In this document: one piece after another, positions 7,248-13,435 of the stretch
Numbering within the stretch: the stretch's first letter is position 1
Layout: each line of letters opens with the position of its first letter
Assembly: GCA_002405755.1 (NCBI GenBank)
Contig: DHMK01000055.1
Location: 1-31,745 of the forward strand
Length of the DNA: 31,745 nt
Direction: 5' to 3'
From: Clostridiales bacterium UBA4644
Lineage (GTDB): Bacteria; Bacillota; Clostridia; Oscillospirales; Butyricicoccaceae
The notes under the pieces: generated by a model
The model's database searches: none
What the model was told of the DNA's origin: nothing
Seen by the model: the letters and a program-made list of their open reading frames with translations, nothing else
Made by a program: the position numbers and the translations under genes

Positions 7248-8027
7248 GTGCAGGAGCTTCGGGATACCTTTTTTTGTATTCTGCTGCCCTTTCTGGGGAC
7301 CTCTCTGGGAGCGGCGGCAGTTTTTTTTCTTCGGCGAAGATCCCATCCGGCGGTGCATAAGGGCCTTTTGGGCTTTGCCTCCGGCGTGATGCTGGCGGCT
7401 ATGGTGTGGTCGCTGCTGATGCCCGCCATCAGCATGGCGGAGGCCGCGGGACAGATCGCCTGGCTGCCGGCGGCACTGGGCTTTCTGGCGGGGATCGGCG
7501 GACTTTTGGGGCTGGACCGGCTGCTTTCCCGGGCGGAGCGGCGGGCGGAGCAGCAGCCGGAGGACCGCCGCGGCGCAAGCATGCTGATGCTGGCGGTAAC
7601 GCTCCACAATCTGCCGGAGGGCATGGCGGTGGGCGTGGCGGCGGCAGGCGTTTTGGCGGGCAGCAGCGGCATGACGGCTGCAGGCGCTCTGGCGCTGTCC
7701 ATGGGCGTGGCCATTCAGAATATCCCCGAGGGGGCCATCATCTCCGCGCCGCTGGCGGCAGGAGGAATGGCGCGGGGAAAAGCCTTTGGCTGCGGCGTGC
7801 TTTCCGGCGCGGTGGAGCCGGTGGGAGCGCTGCTGACGCTGCTGCTCACCCGGCTGGTCACGCCGCTGCTGCCCTATGTTCTGGCCTTTGCCGCGGGAAC
7901 CATGCTGTATGTAGTGTCTGTGGAGCTGATCCCGGAGACCCAGCGGGGCCAGGGCGGCATGGCCGGCGCCATCGGAACGGCGGTGGGCTTTGTGCTCATG
8001 ATGGTGCTGGACGTGGCGCTGGGCTGA
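7248..8027 (+). CDS. ZIP family divalent metal transporter
   Basis: 259 residues from a GTG at 7248, chosen because GGAGGA lies 7 bases upstream. The open frame upstream crosses the csoR gene and its terminator. Seven to eight hydrophobic helices are seen. The two signature helices carry the metal-binding motifs LHNLPEGMAVGVA (about residues 122-134) and IQNIPEGAIISAP (about 157-169), with H/N/E residues of the ZIP binuclear site. ZIP proteins import Zn, Fe or Mn into the cytosol. The variable loop after TM3 is short and charged (RAERRAEQQPEDRR). No convincing promoter was found between the csoR terminator and this gene, so readthrough from the upstream operon is possible. Confidence 0.9.
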   Translation: MQELRDTFFCILLPFLGTSLGAAAVFFLRRRSHPAVHKGLLGFASGVMLAAMVWSLLMPAISMAEAAGQIAWLPAALGFLAGIGGLLGLDRLLSRAERRAEQQPEDRRGASMLMLAVTLHNLPEGMAVGVAAAGVLAGSSGMTAAGALALSMGVAIQNIPEGAIISAPLAAGGMARGKAFGCGVLSGAVEPVGALLTLLLTRLVTPLLPYVLAFAAGTMLYVVSVELIPETQRGQGGMAGAIGTAVGFVLMMVLDVALG

Positions 8028-8049
8028 AGAAAAAGAAACCGCTGCATAA

Positions 8050-8079
8050 GAAAAAGTCTGCGTTTCCGCAGACTTTTTC
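8050..8079. terminator. Bidirectional terminator between ZIP and C39-like genes
   Basis: 8-bp core stem AGTCTGCG / CGCAGACT with TTTC loop, flanked by AAAAA on the left and TTTTT on the right, so it can serve both convergent genes. Confidence 0.92.
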
Positions 8080-8108
8080 GCTATCCGGCTCCCGCAGGGC
8101 GGATAGGT

Positions 8109-9839
8109 TTATTTCTTTCTCCGGCGCAGCAGCTGACGAACGCCGAAGGCGGCGGCTGCGGCAGCCAGAACGCCGCCGGTGATGGCAAGCGTCCTTCTGG
8201 CCTTGCGCACGACCTCCTGCCGGTGAGCGTCTTCGTCCTCCGCGGCGGCGAGCTGGGCCGGGTCAAACTGCTCCTGGGTGGTGACGGAGGCGGTATAGAC
8301 CGTGTCGCAGTTGTCCAGCACCAGCAGGCGCACCCGCTTGCCGGCGGCCAGAAGCTTCTCCAGCGTCTCTTCTTCAAAGGTCAGATAGCCCTCCGGCGTG
8401 ATGCCGATGCCATCGTAACGGAACACATGGTTGGCGGTAACTCTCCGGCAGGTATCCGGAATGTCTGTCAGCTCGTCCTCCGCGTAATAGCAGATGGTGC
8501 CGTGCTGGCCAAAGGAGGCGCGCTTGTTTTCCTGGAAGTCCGCAGGGATCTGCAGCAGACTGTCGTCTGCCACCAGCGCCCAGACGCCGGGCTGCTCCTT
8601 TACGGGCATCAGAACGGCGGAGACATAGTCCCGCACAAACAGGCCTGCCCCGGCCTCCTTCTTATGGATGAAGTAAGCGGCCCGGCGATACCAGCACTTG
8701 TCCAGCTGAGACTGGCGGTATTCCCGGTGGGCCACGGCGCCATCGGAATCGGCGGCGGGATCGTTGGCACAGTAGACGTATTCCTCCAGCTGCTTGCTGT
8801 AATAATAGCCTACGATGGTGATCAGATGGCCGTTGGTGTGGCAGGGGGCGTTTTCCAGATAGGGCTGGTCATCGTCCTCCTTGTTGCTGTATTTCACGGA
8901 CAGGGCCACGCCGAAGCCCTTGGTCAGCTCCTGCCGCAGGGCAGAGAAGCTGGAATAGGAAACGTAGCTCTCATAGCCGTAAGCGCCGGCGGCGGCGCAG
9001 GTGAAGCTCCAGTTGCCGTTGCCGCCGAAGCCATAGTCATAGTTCAGCAGCGTCACGTCCTCAGGCAGCAGATCTGCGCCCTGACCGTCCATCAGCATGG
9101 TGGCGCAGGTGGCGGAGCAGATCACATGGGCAAAGGCGGGATCGCGCACCATCTGGGAGATGGCCGGCGTGTTCAGCAGGACGGATTCCGCCGCCTGTAC
9201 CGGCTCCTCCGGATAGGAACATTCATCCTGCCAGGTTTCGCTGTTGGTGTTTTTCCAGGTGGCGGCCAGCAGCCGCAGAGAGGGCAGACCGTCGCAGCCC
9301 TCCTTGGCCCGGAGAACGGCCTTCAGCTGGAAGGCGGAGGCCGTAAAGCTGCCGCGCACGTTCAGCGAGCTGTCGCCGTAGCCGGACTTGGAATAAGCAA
9401 AGGCCCAGCCGTTGCGCTCCTCGCTGTCCTTCCGGGGGTGAGAATCCTCGCATTCCGGGCAGGCGCGGGCGATATGGGTGCTCCATGCGCCCCAGGTGAT
9501 CCAATCGGTCCAGCCGTCATAGGTGCGGTTTTCCCGGTCGGTCCAGCCGTCATATTCCGGCAGATAGACCCGGCCCAGGATCTCCACCTCGGTGCCCAGC
9601 GGCGTCTCCGTGTTCCAGGAGGCCACCAGGTCGTTGAAGGGCTTTTCCGTCTGGATCACAGGGGTCAAAAAGACGCCCTCGCCCTCCTTTTTCAGGCGGA
9701 CCGCGCCGTCGCCCAGACGGTCGGCAAAGGAAAGATTCAGCATGGCGCCCCGGGCAAAGTCCCCGTGGGTGGTGAGCTTGATGTGGTTGCCCTGGGCCTG
9801 CATGGCGGGCAGAGCCTCGGGAGATGTATGTTTGAACAT
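8109..9839 (-). CDS. C39-like cysteine peptidase with C-terminal membrane anchor
   Basis: 576 residues. The N-terminal half (about 25-195) is a beta-rich region with the SWNTETPLGTEVEI and Trp-rich WTDWITWGAWS patterns that precede peptidase domains of the C39_2 family. The peptidase core follows: ICSATCATMLM with probable nucleophile C241 (canonical C-G-P is C-S-A here), GHLITIVGYY with H338, and YCANDPAAD with N359/D360 as third triad residue. A single hydrophobic helix lies at about 549-567 followed by RRRKK, so the protein ends in a membrane anchor. No signal peptide is visible, which is odd for a family that normally acts outside the cell. The strong promoter at 9887-9915 faces away from the adjacent two-component system. 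Substrate unknown. Confidence 0.72.
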   Translation of the reverse strand: MFKHTSPEALPAMQAQGNHIKLTTHGDFARGAMLNLSFADRLGDGAVRLKKEGEGVFLTPVIQTEKPFNDLVASWNTETPLGTEVEILGRVYLPEYDGWTDRENRTYDGWTDWITWGAWSTHIARACPECEDSHPRKDSEERNGWAFAYSKSGYGDSSLNVRGSFTASAFQLKAVLRAKEGCDGLPSLRLLAATWKNTNSETWQDECSYPEEPVQAAESVLLNTPAISQMVRDPAFAHVICSATCATMLMDGQGADLLPEDVTLLNYDYGFGGNGNWSFTCAAAGAYGYESYVSYSSFSALRQELTKGFGVALSVKYSNKEDDDQPYLENAPCHTNGHLITIVGYYYSKQLEEYVYCANDPAADSDGAVAHREYRQSQLDKCWYRRAAYFIHKKEAGAGLFVRDYVSAVLMPVKEQPGVWALVADDSLLQIPADFQENKRASFGQHGTICYYAEDELTDIPDTCRRVTANHVFRYDGIGITPEGYLTFEEETLEKLLAAGKRVRLLVLDNCDTVYTASVTTQEQFDPAQLAAAEDEDAHRQEVVRKARRTLAITGGVLAAAAAAFGVRQLLRRRKK

Positions 9840-9886
9840 AAGACCGCTCCTCTCTGATGTGGGATGGTATTTTTTTATTCAAAATC

Positions 9887-9915
9887 ATTATAGCAAAAGC
9901 AAAAAGCCCTGTAAA
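9887..9915 (-). promoter_or_regulatory. Sigma-A promoter of the C39-like peptidase gene
   Basis: Minus strand: TTTACA, 17-base spacer, TATAAT, about 48 bases before the ATG at 9839. AGAGGAG lies before the start. Confidence 0.82.
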
Positions 9916-9962
9916 GAGCAGAATTGTGAAAGAACTTTGACAAAATTCGCGATTTCCCCGCC

Positions 9963-10015
9963 CCGGCGGTTCTTAATAATTCTGAAGCCGCCGGAAAAAG
10001 CGTGTGCTTTTCCGG
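9963..10015. repeat. Overlapping inverted repeats upstream of the response regulator gene
   Basis: CCGGCGG (9963-9969) pairs with CCGCCGG (9988-9994). CCGGAAAAAGC (9991-10001) pairs with GCTTTTCCGG (10006-10015) around GTGT. The two share bases 9991-9994, so as RNA they would be mutually exclusive. As DNA they may be operator sites between the divergent peptidase and regulator genes. Confidence 0.55.
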
Positions 10016-10089
10016 AAACTGTGATAGAATACACCCAACGGTCGGGCCGCAGCACAAAAAAGCGCCGGGACGGGAAAGGAAGCTTCGGG

Positions 10090-10785
10090 ATGAATGAGAA
10101 TATCCATATCCTTGCAGTGGACGATGAGCAGGACATCCGCGAGATCGTCCGGATCCTGCTGGAGAGCAAGGGCTACAGCGTAGACTGCGCCGCCAACGGA
10201 GCGGAGGCCATCGACTATGTGAAGGCCCATCCGGAGGTGGATCTGATCATCCTGGACATCATGATGCCCGGGCTTTCCGGCGTGGAGGCCTGCCGGGAGA
10301 TCCGGCGCTTCAGCGCCGCGCCCATTCTGTTTCTGACGGCCAAGACCATGGAGAGCGACAAGGATGAGGCCTACACCTCCGGCGGCGACGATTATCTGGG
10401 CAAGCCCTTTTCCCAGGCGGAGCTTTTGATGAAGGTCAATTCTCTGCTGCGCCGTTATCGGGTCTATCAGGGCAAGCCCCAGAAGCAGCAGGAAAAGACG
10501 CTGGTGCTCTGCCCGGAGAAGGGCTATGTGCTCCATCGGGGCGAGGTAGTGCCCCTGACCAATAAGGAACTCGATATCCTGCAGTTTTTTCTGGACCATC
10601 CAGGCGAGGTGCTGGACGCCAGAAGGCTCTACGAGGGCGTCTGGAAGGAAAAATATCTTCCCTCCGCCACCAACACCGTGATGGTCCACATCCTGAACCT
10701 GCGGAAAAAGCTGGAGGCGGACTATACCGATCCACAGCTGATCCGCACGGTCTGGGGAAAGGGGTATCAGCTGGATGAAACATGA
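10090..10785 (+). CDS. OmpR/VanR-type response regulator
   Basis: 231 residues from ATG 10090 (AAAGGAAG about 8 bases upstream; the open frame before it is not coding). The receiver domain (1-120) has the acidic pair D11-D12, phospho-acceptor D56 in LIILDIMMPG, T83 and K105 in GKPFS. The C-terminal winged-helix domain (about 135-231) ends in the usual NTVMVHILNLRKKLE and IRTVWGKGYQL. It regulates transcription when phosphorylated by the kinase encoded next, whose start overlaps this gene by 11 bases. The pair resembles VanR-VanS and cell-envelope stress systems. The divergent C39-like peptidase gene is a natural candidate target. Confidence 0.95.
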   Translation: MNENIHILAVDDEQDIREIVRILLESKGYSVDCAANGAEAIDYVKAHPEVDLIILDIMMPGLSGVEACREIRRFSAAPILFLTAKTMESDKDEAYTSGGDDYLGKPFSQAELLMKVNSLLRRYRVYQGKPQKQQEKTLVLCPEKGYVLHRGEVVPLTNKELDILQFFLDHPGEVLDARRLYEGVWKEKYLPSATNTVMVHILNLRKKLEADYTDPQLIRTVWGKGYQLDET

Positions 10786-12148
10786 CGGACGCCTGTCGCT
10801 GAACGCCCAGCTGCTTCTGGTGCAGCTGCTTTCGCTGTGCCTGGCGCTGGCGGTGTTTTTCTGCGGCCTTCTGGCGGGGCGGACGCTGCTGAACGACGTT
10901 TATCTTTCTGAAGAGGCCTGTCTCAAGCGGGAGATGCGCTATGTGCAGAGCCTCAGCAGCTATGTGGAGGAAAACGGGCTGCGCTCTACGGATTCCGAGG
11001 CCCTGCGCATCTGGGCCCGGCAGGAAAAATATGTCTATCTCTCCGTCTATCAGGGAGAACACCCCATTTTGGAGACCGATGGCTACGATGTGGACATTCT
11101 GGACCAGACCCGCTACAACGCCATCTCCAATACCGCCGGGTCAGACAGTCTCCTGCCGGATGAGGACGGCTATTACCGGCTGCAGTTTGCCGATGGCGTC
11201 TTTCGGGTGGCCATCACGGAGTTTTCCGAGACGCTCTATTACGATCTTTCTGTCATGGCGGCGTTGGCTCTGGCCTGCGTGGTGCTGCTGGCGGTGAATC
11301 TTTACCATAACAGCCGGGTGACCCGGGCCATCGTGCGCCTTTCCCGGGAGGTACAGTGGGTGGAGCAGGGCAGCCAGGGCACCGTCATCCGCAGCGACCG
11401 GAAGGACGAGATCGGCGAGCTGGCCCAGTCGGTGGAGCGGATGCGCCGCGCCATCATCCAGCAGATGCAGAACGAGCAGGACGCCTGGCAGGCCAACTCC
11501 GGCCTGATCACCGCCATCTCGCACGATATCCGCACGCCGCTCACCGCTCTCATCGGCTATCTGGACCTGCTGGAGGGCGGCCAGTATCAAAACGAGGAGC
11601 AGATGCGCCGCTATCTCTCCGCTGGCCGGGAGAAGGCCCAGCAGCTGAAGGTGCTCACCGACGAGCTGTTCCGCTATTTCCTGGTCTTCGGCCAGAAGGA
11701 CATGAACCTTCAGCTGGAGGAATACGATGCGGTGATCCTGCTGGAGCAGCTTTTGGGCGATCAGGTGATCCAGCTGCGGGAGAAGGGCTTTCAGGTGCAG
11801 AGCATCGCCCTGCAGGAGCCTTGCAGGGTGCGGCTGGACGTGCAGTATTTCCAGCGGGTGCTGGATAATCTCTTCGTCAACATTCAGAAGCATGCCGACC
11901 CCGGCGGCCGGGTGACGGTGATGTGCCGCACGGAAGGGGAGAAGCTCAAGTTGGATCTGCTGAACAGCGTTCCCGCCCGGCCCACCGGCGCGGAGAGCAC
12001 CCGCATCGGGCTGCAGACCTGCCGGAAGGTCATTCGTCAGATGGGCGGCGAGTTTGAGATCCATCAGGAGGCCAGGCGCTTTCTGGCGGAGATCACTCTG
12101 CCCCTCTGCCCGGAGAGTCCTGCGCTGCCGCAGGGCAAGGCGGAATAA
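10775..12148 (+). CDS. Membrane sensor histidine kinase
   Basis: 457 residues. TM1 about 12-36, extracytoplasmic sensor about 37-157, TM2 about 158-177, HAMP-like linker to about 230, then the H-box ISHDIRTPLTALIGYL with H250. The N-box is QRVLDNLFVNIQKHAD. A late RIGLQTCRKVIRQMGGEF corresponds to the G2/GxGL region. The G1 box (D-x-G-x-G) is not recognisable: the stretch between the N-box and RIGL reads LDLLNSVPARPTGAEST, so the ATP lid is short and degenerate, as in several VanS-like kinases of this type. It phosphorylates the response regulator encoded just upstream. The sensed signal is unknown. The ATG lies within the last codons of the regulator gene. Confidence 0.92.
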   Translation: MKHDGRLSLNAQLLLVQLLSLCLALAVFFCGLLAGRTLLNDVYLSEEACLKREMRYVQSLSSYVEENGLRSTDSEALRIWARQEKYVYLSVYQGEHPILETDGYDVDILDQTRYNAISNTAGSDSLLPDEDGYYRLQFADGVFRVAITEFSETLYYDLSVMAALALACVVLLAVNLYHNSRVTRAIVRLSREVQWVEQGSQGTVIRSDRKDEIGELAQSVERMRRAIIQQMQNEQDAWQANSGLITAISHDIRTPLTALIGYLDLLEGGQYQNEEQMRRYLSAGREKAQQLKVLTDELFRYFLVFGQKDMNLQLEEYDAVILLEQLLGDQVIQLREKGFQVQSIALQEPCRVRLDVQYFQRVLDNLFVNIQKHADPGGRVTVMCRTEGEKLKLDLLNSVPARPTGAESTRIGLQTCRKVIRQMGGEFEIHQEARRFLAEITLPLCPESPALPQGKAE

Positions 12149-12188
12149 GCCGCCGCAAAACAGAGAAGAACAGAAAAGCCGGCCTGTC

Positions 12189-12201
12189 GAAAAAGTCTGC
12201 G
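12189..12201 (+). other. Left half of a split terminator stem after the kinase gene
   Basis: GAAAAAGTCTGCG, 40 bases after the kinase stop. It is nearly identical to the left arm of the intact terminator at 8050-8079 and is complementary to 13349-13362 on the far side of the phosphotransferase insert. Confidence 0.5.
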
Positions 12202-12202
12202 G

Positions 12203-12239
12203 AAGGGAAACACTTCGCAAGGAAGTCGTTTCCCTTTTT
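12203..12239 (+). terminator. Hairpin with T-run downstream of the kinase gene
   Basis: AAGGGAAAC-ACTTC paired with GAAGT-C-GTTTCCCTT (one bulged C) around a GCAAG loop, followed by TTT. It can stop kinase transcription today, whether or not it came with the insert. Confidence 0.8.
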
Positions 12240-12267
12240 GCTTTTGTAAGTCGTCAAAATGACTGGT

Positions 12268-12295
12268 TTGCGGAAAAATCATTTTATGATATAAT
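12268..12295 (+). promoter_or_regulatory. Promoter of the phosphotransferase gene
   Basis: TTGCGG, 16-base spacer, TATAAT at 12290-12295 (TTTGCG with 17 bases is the alternative). It lies inside the AT-rich stretch, so the gene brings its own promoter. Confidence 0.7.
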
Positions 12296-12299
12296 AATT

Positions 12300-12331
12300 T
12301 TCAGATAGCAAATAACTATTTGCTATCTGAA
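12300..12331. repeat. Perfect 15-bp inverted repeat at the transcription start of the phosphotransferase gene
   Basis: TTCAGATAGCAAATA and its exact complement TATTTGCTATCTGAA, separated by only AC. It begins 4 bases after the -10 box and ends at the first base of AGGAGGG. It could be a repressor operator, or in RNA a 5' stem next to the ribosome site. Confidence 0.85.
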
Positions 12332-12344
12332 GGAGGGAAAGACT

Positions 12345-13229
12345 GTGCCACAACATAAGTTTATTACAAAGCAACTAATAGATAAAGGTTGGTCAGAAGA
12401 TAAAAAATACTGTCTTACTGACGAACAAGGAAAAAGATTTTTGCTTCGTGTTTCTCCGATTGAACAGTATGACAGAAAGAAAAGTGAATATGAACTTATG
12501 AGTCAGGTAGCAACTCTCGGTGTGCCAATGTGCAAACCTTTAGAGTTCGGTACATCTGATGAAGGAGTTTATTCTATTCAAACTTGGATAGATGGCGTTG
12601 ATGTAGAAGAAAATGTACATAATTTAACATGCGAAGAACAATATTCTTATGGTTTTGAAGCGGGAAGAATACTGAAGGAGATTCACAAAATCCCAGCTCC
12701 CAAAGGAATAGAAGATTGGGAAATTTACTTTAATCGTAAAGCAGACCGCAAAATCAAAATGTATGAAGAATGTCCTATCAAGTACGAAAATGGGCAAGCC
12801 TTCATTGATTACATTAATGCTCACAGATATTTACTCATCGGTCGCCCTCGAACTTATCAGCACGGAGATTATCATATCGGCAATATGATGATAGGGAATG
12901 ATAAGCAACTTTACATTATTGATTTTAACAGAAATGACTTTGGAGATCCGTGGGAAGAATTTAACCGCATTGTGTGGTGTGCTCAAGCTTCTCCTTTATT
13001 TGCAACCGGAATGGTAAACGGGTACTTCGATAATGATGTGCCGGTTCAGTTTTGGGAGTTGCTCGCACTTTATATCAGCAGTAATACTTTATCTTCTGTG
13101 CCTTGGGCAATTTCTTTTGGTCAGAGCCAAATTCAAGTAATGGTAAATCAAGCAAAAGATGTACTAAGTTGGTATGATAATATGACAAAACCCGTTCCAA
13201 CTTGGTACAAAGAAGTTATAAACAAATAA
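12345..13229 (+). CDS. Aminoglycoside phosphotransferase/choline kinase-family protein
   Basis: 294 residues from a GTG at 12345 with AGGAGGG 7 bases upstream. The kinase-like fold of the APH superfamily is evident: N-lobe with GKRFLLRVSP (strand with the nucleotide-binding Arg/Lys region), catalytic loop QHGDYHIGNMMI (H-G-D-x-H-x-x-N, about residues 173-184) and metal-binding IIDFNRNDFGDPWEEF (about 191-206). Relatives are annotated as kanamycin kinases or general phosphotransferases, and whether this one modifies an antibiotic or a sugar/choline-like metabolite cannot be told. Codon use is strongly AT-rich (AAA, GAA, TTT, ATT) unlike every neighbour, which points to acquisition by transfer. 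It has its own promoter with a palindrome at the start of transcription. Confidence 0.88.
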   Translation: MPQHKFITKQLIDKGWSEDKKYCLTDEQGKRFLLRVSPIEQYDRKKSEYELMSQVATLGVPMCKPLEFGTSDEGVYSIQTWIDGVDVEENVHNLTCEEQYSYGFEAGRILKEIHKIPAPKGIEDWEIYFNRKADRKIKMYEECPIKYENGQAFIDYINAHRYLLIGRPRTYQHGDYHIGNMMIGNDKQLYIIDFNRNDFGDPWEEFNRIVWCAQASPLFATGMVNGYFDNDVPVQFWELLALYISSNTLSSVPWAISFGQSQIQVMVNQAKDVLSWYDNMTKPVPTWYKEVINK

Positions 13230-13270
13230 TACGAAGCATACGTCACCGAGTCCATAGGGATAGCGAGCAT

Positions 13271-13292
13271 CGGATTGTGACAACACAATCCG
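13271..13292. repeat. Perfect 9-bp hairpin downstream of the phosphotransferase gene
   Basis: CGGATTGTG / CACAATCCG with ACAA loop. No T-run follows on either strand, so it is not an ordinary terminator. AAGGAG-TCAA-ATG-TAA follows at 13295-13310, a ribosome site with a start codon directly followed by a stop. Confidence 0.7.
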
Positions 13293-13317
13293 AAAAGGAG
13301 TCAAATGTAAAGCAGTT

Positions 13318-13345
13318 GGGGCACCTTCCTTACGGAGGGTGCCCC
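13318..13345. terminator. Hairpin at the right end of the phosphotransferase insert
   Basis: 12-bp stem GGGGCACCTTCC / GGAGGGTGCCCC (one G-U pair) with TTAC loop. The next T-run begins 10 bases later, which is too far for a canonical terminator, so its stop activity is doubtful. Confidence 0.5.
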
Positions 13346-13348
13346 AAG

Positions 13349-13362
13349 CGCAGGCTTTTTTC
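13349..13362 (+). other. Right half of a split terminator stem
   Basis: CGCAGGCTTTTTTC. It pairs with GAAAAAGTCTGCG at 12189-12201 over 13 bp with one G-U and one extra T. It carries the T-run expected of a plus-strand terminator. Confidence 0.5.
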
Positions 13363-13380
13363 TTTGTCCGGGCGGGCCGG

Positions 13381-13420
13381 GAAAAAGAGAAAGCCCCGGC
13401 GCAGAGCCTCTGCGCCGGGG
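13381..13420 (-). terminator. Terminator of the penicillin-binding protein gene
   Basis: Perfect 12-bp stem CCCCGGCGCAGA / TCTGCGCCGGGG with a 3-base loop. On the minus strand it is followed by CTTTCTCTTTTT. Confidence 0.85.
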
Positions 13421-13435
13421 AAAGAATGACGGGGA

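Larger units (their letters stand above)
12203..13348. mobile_element. Candidate inserted cassette carrying a phosphotransferase gene
   Basis: An AT-rich stretch of about 1.14 kb in otherwise GC-rich DNA; two sample lines of the gene count about 28% and 37% GC. It lies between two halves of what would be one terminator stem (12189-12201 and 13349-13362), with the triplet AAG at both junctions (12203-12205 and 13346-13348). Both ends carry hairpins (12203-12233 and 13318-13345). No transposase, integrase or attC-type site is visible. The boundaries are inference; a plain cargo gene with its own terminators is the alternative. Confidence 0.42.

Noticed and set aside
12345..13229. Phosphotransferase gene as an integron cassette
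   Set aside because: No attC-type site with the usual paired core sequences and no integrase were found.
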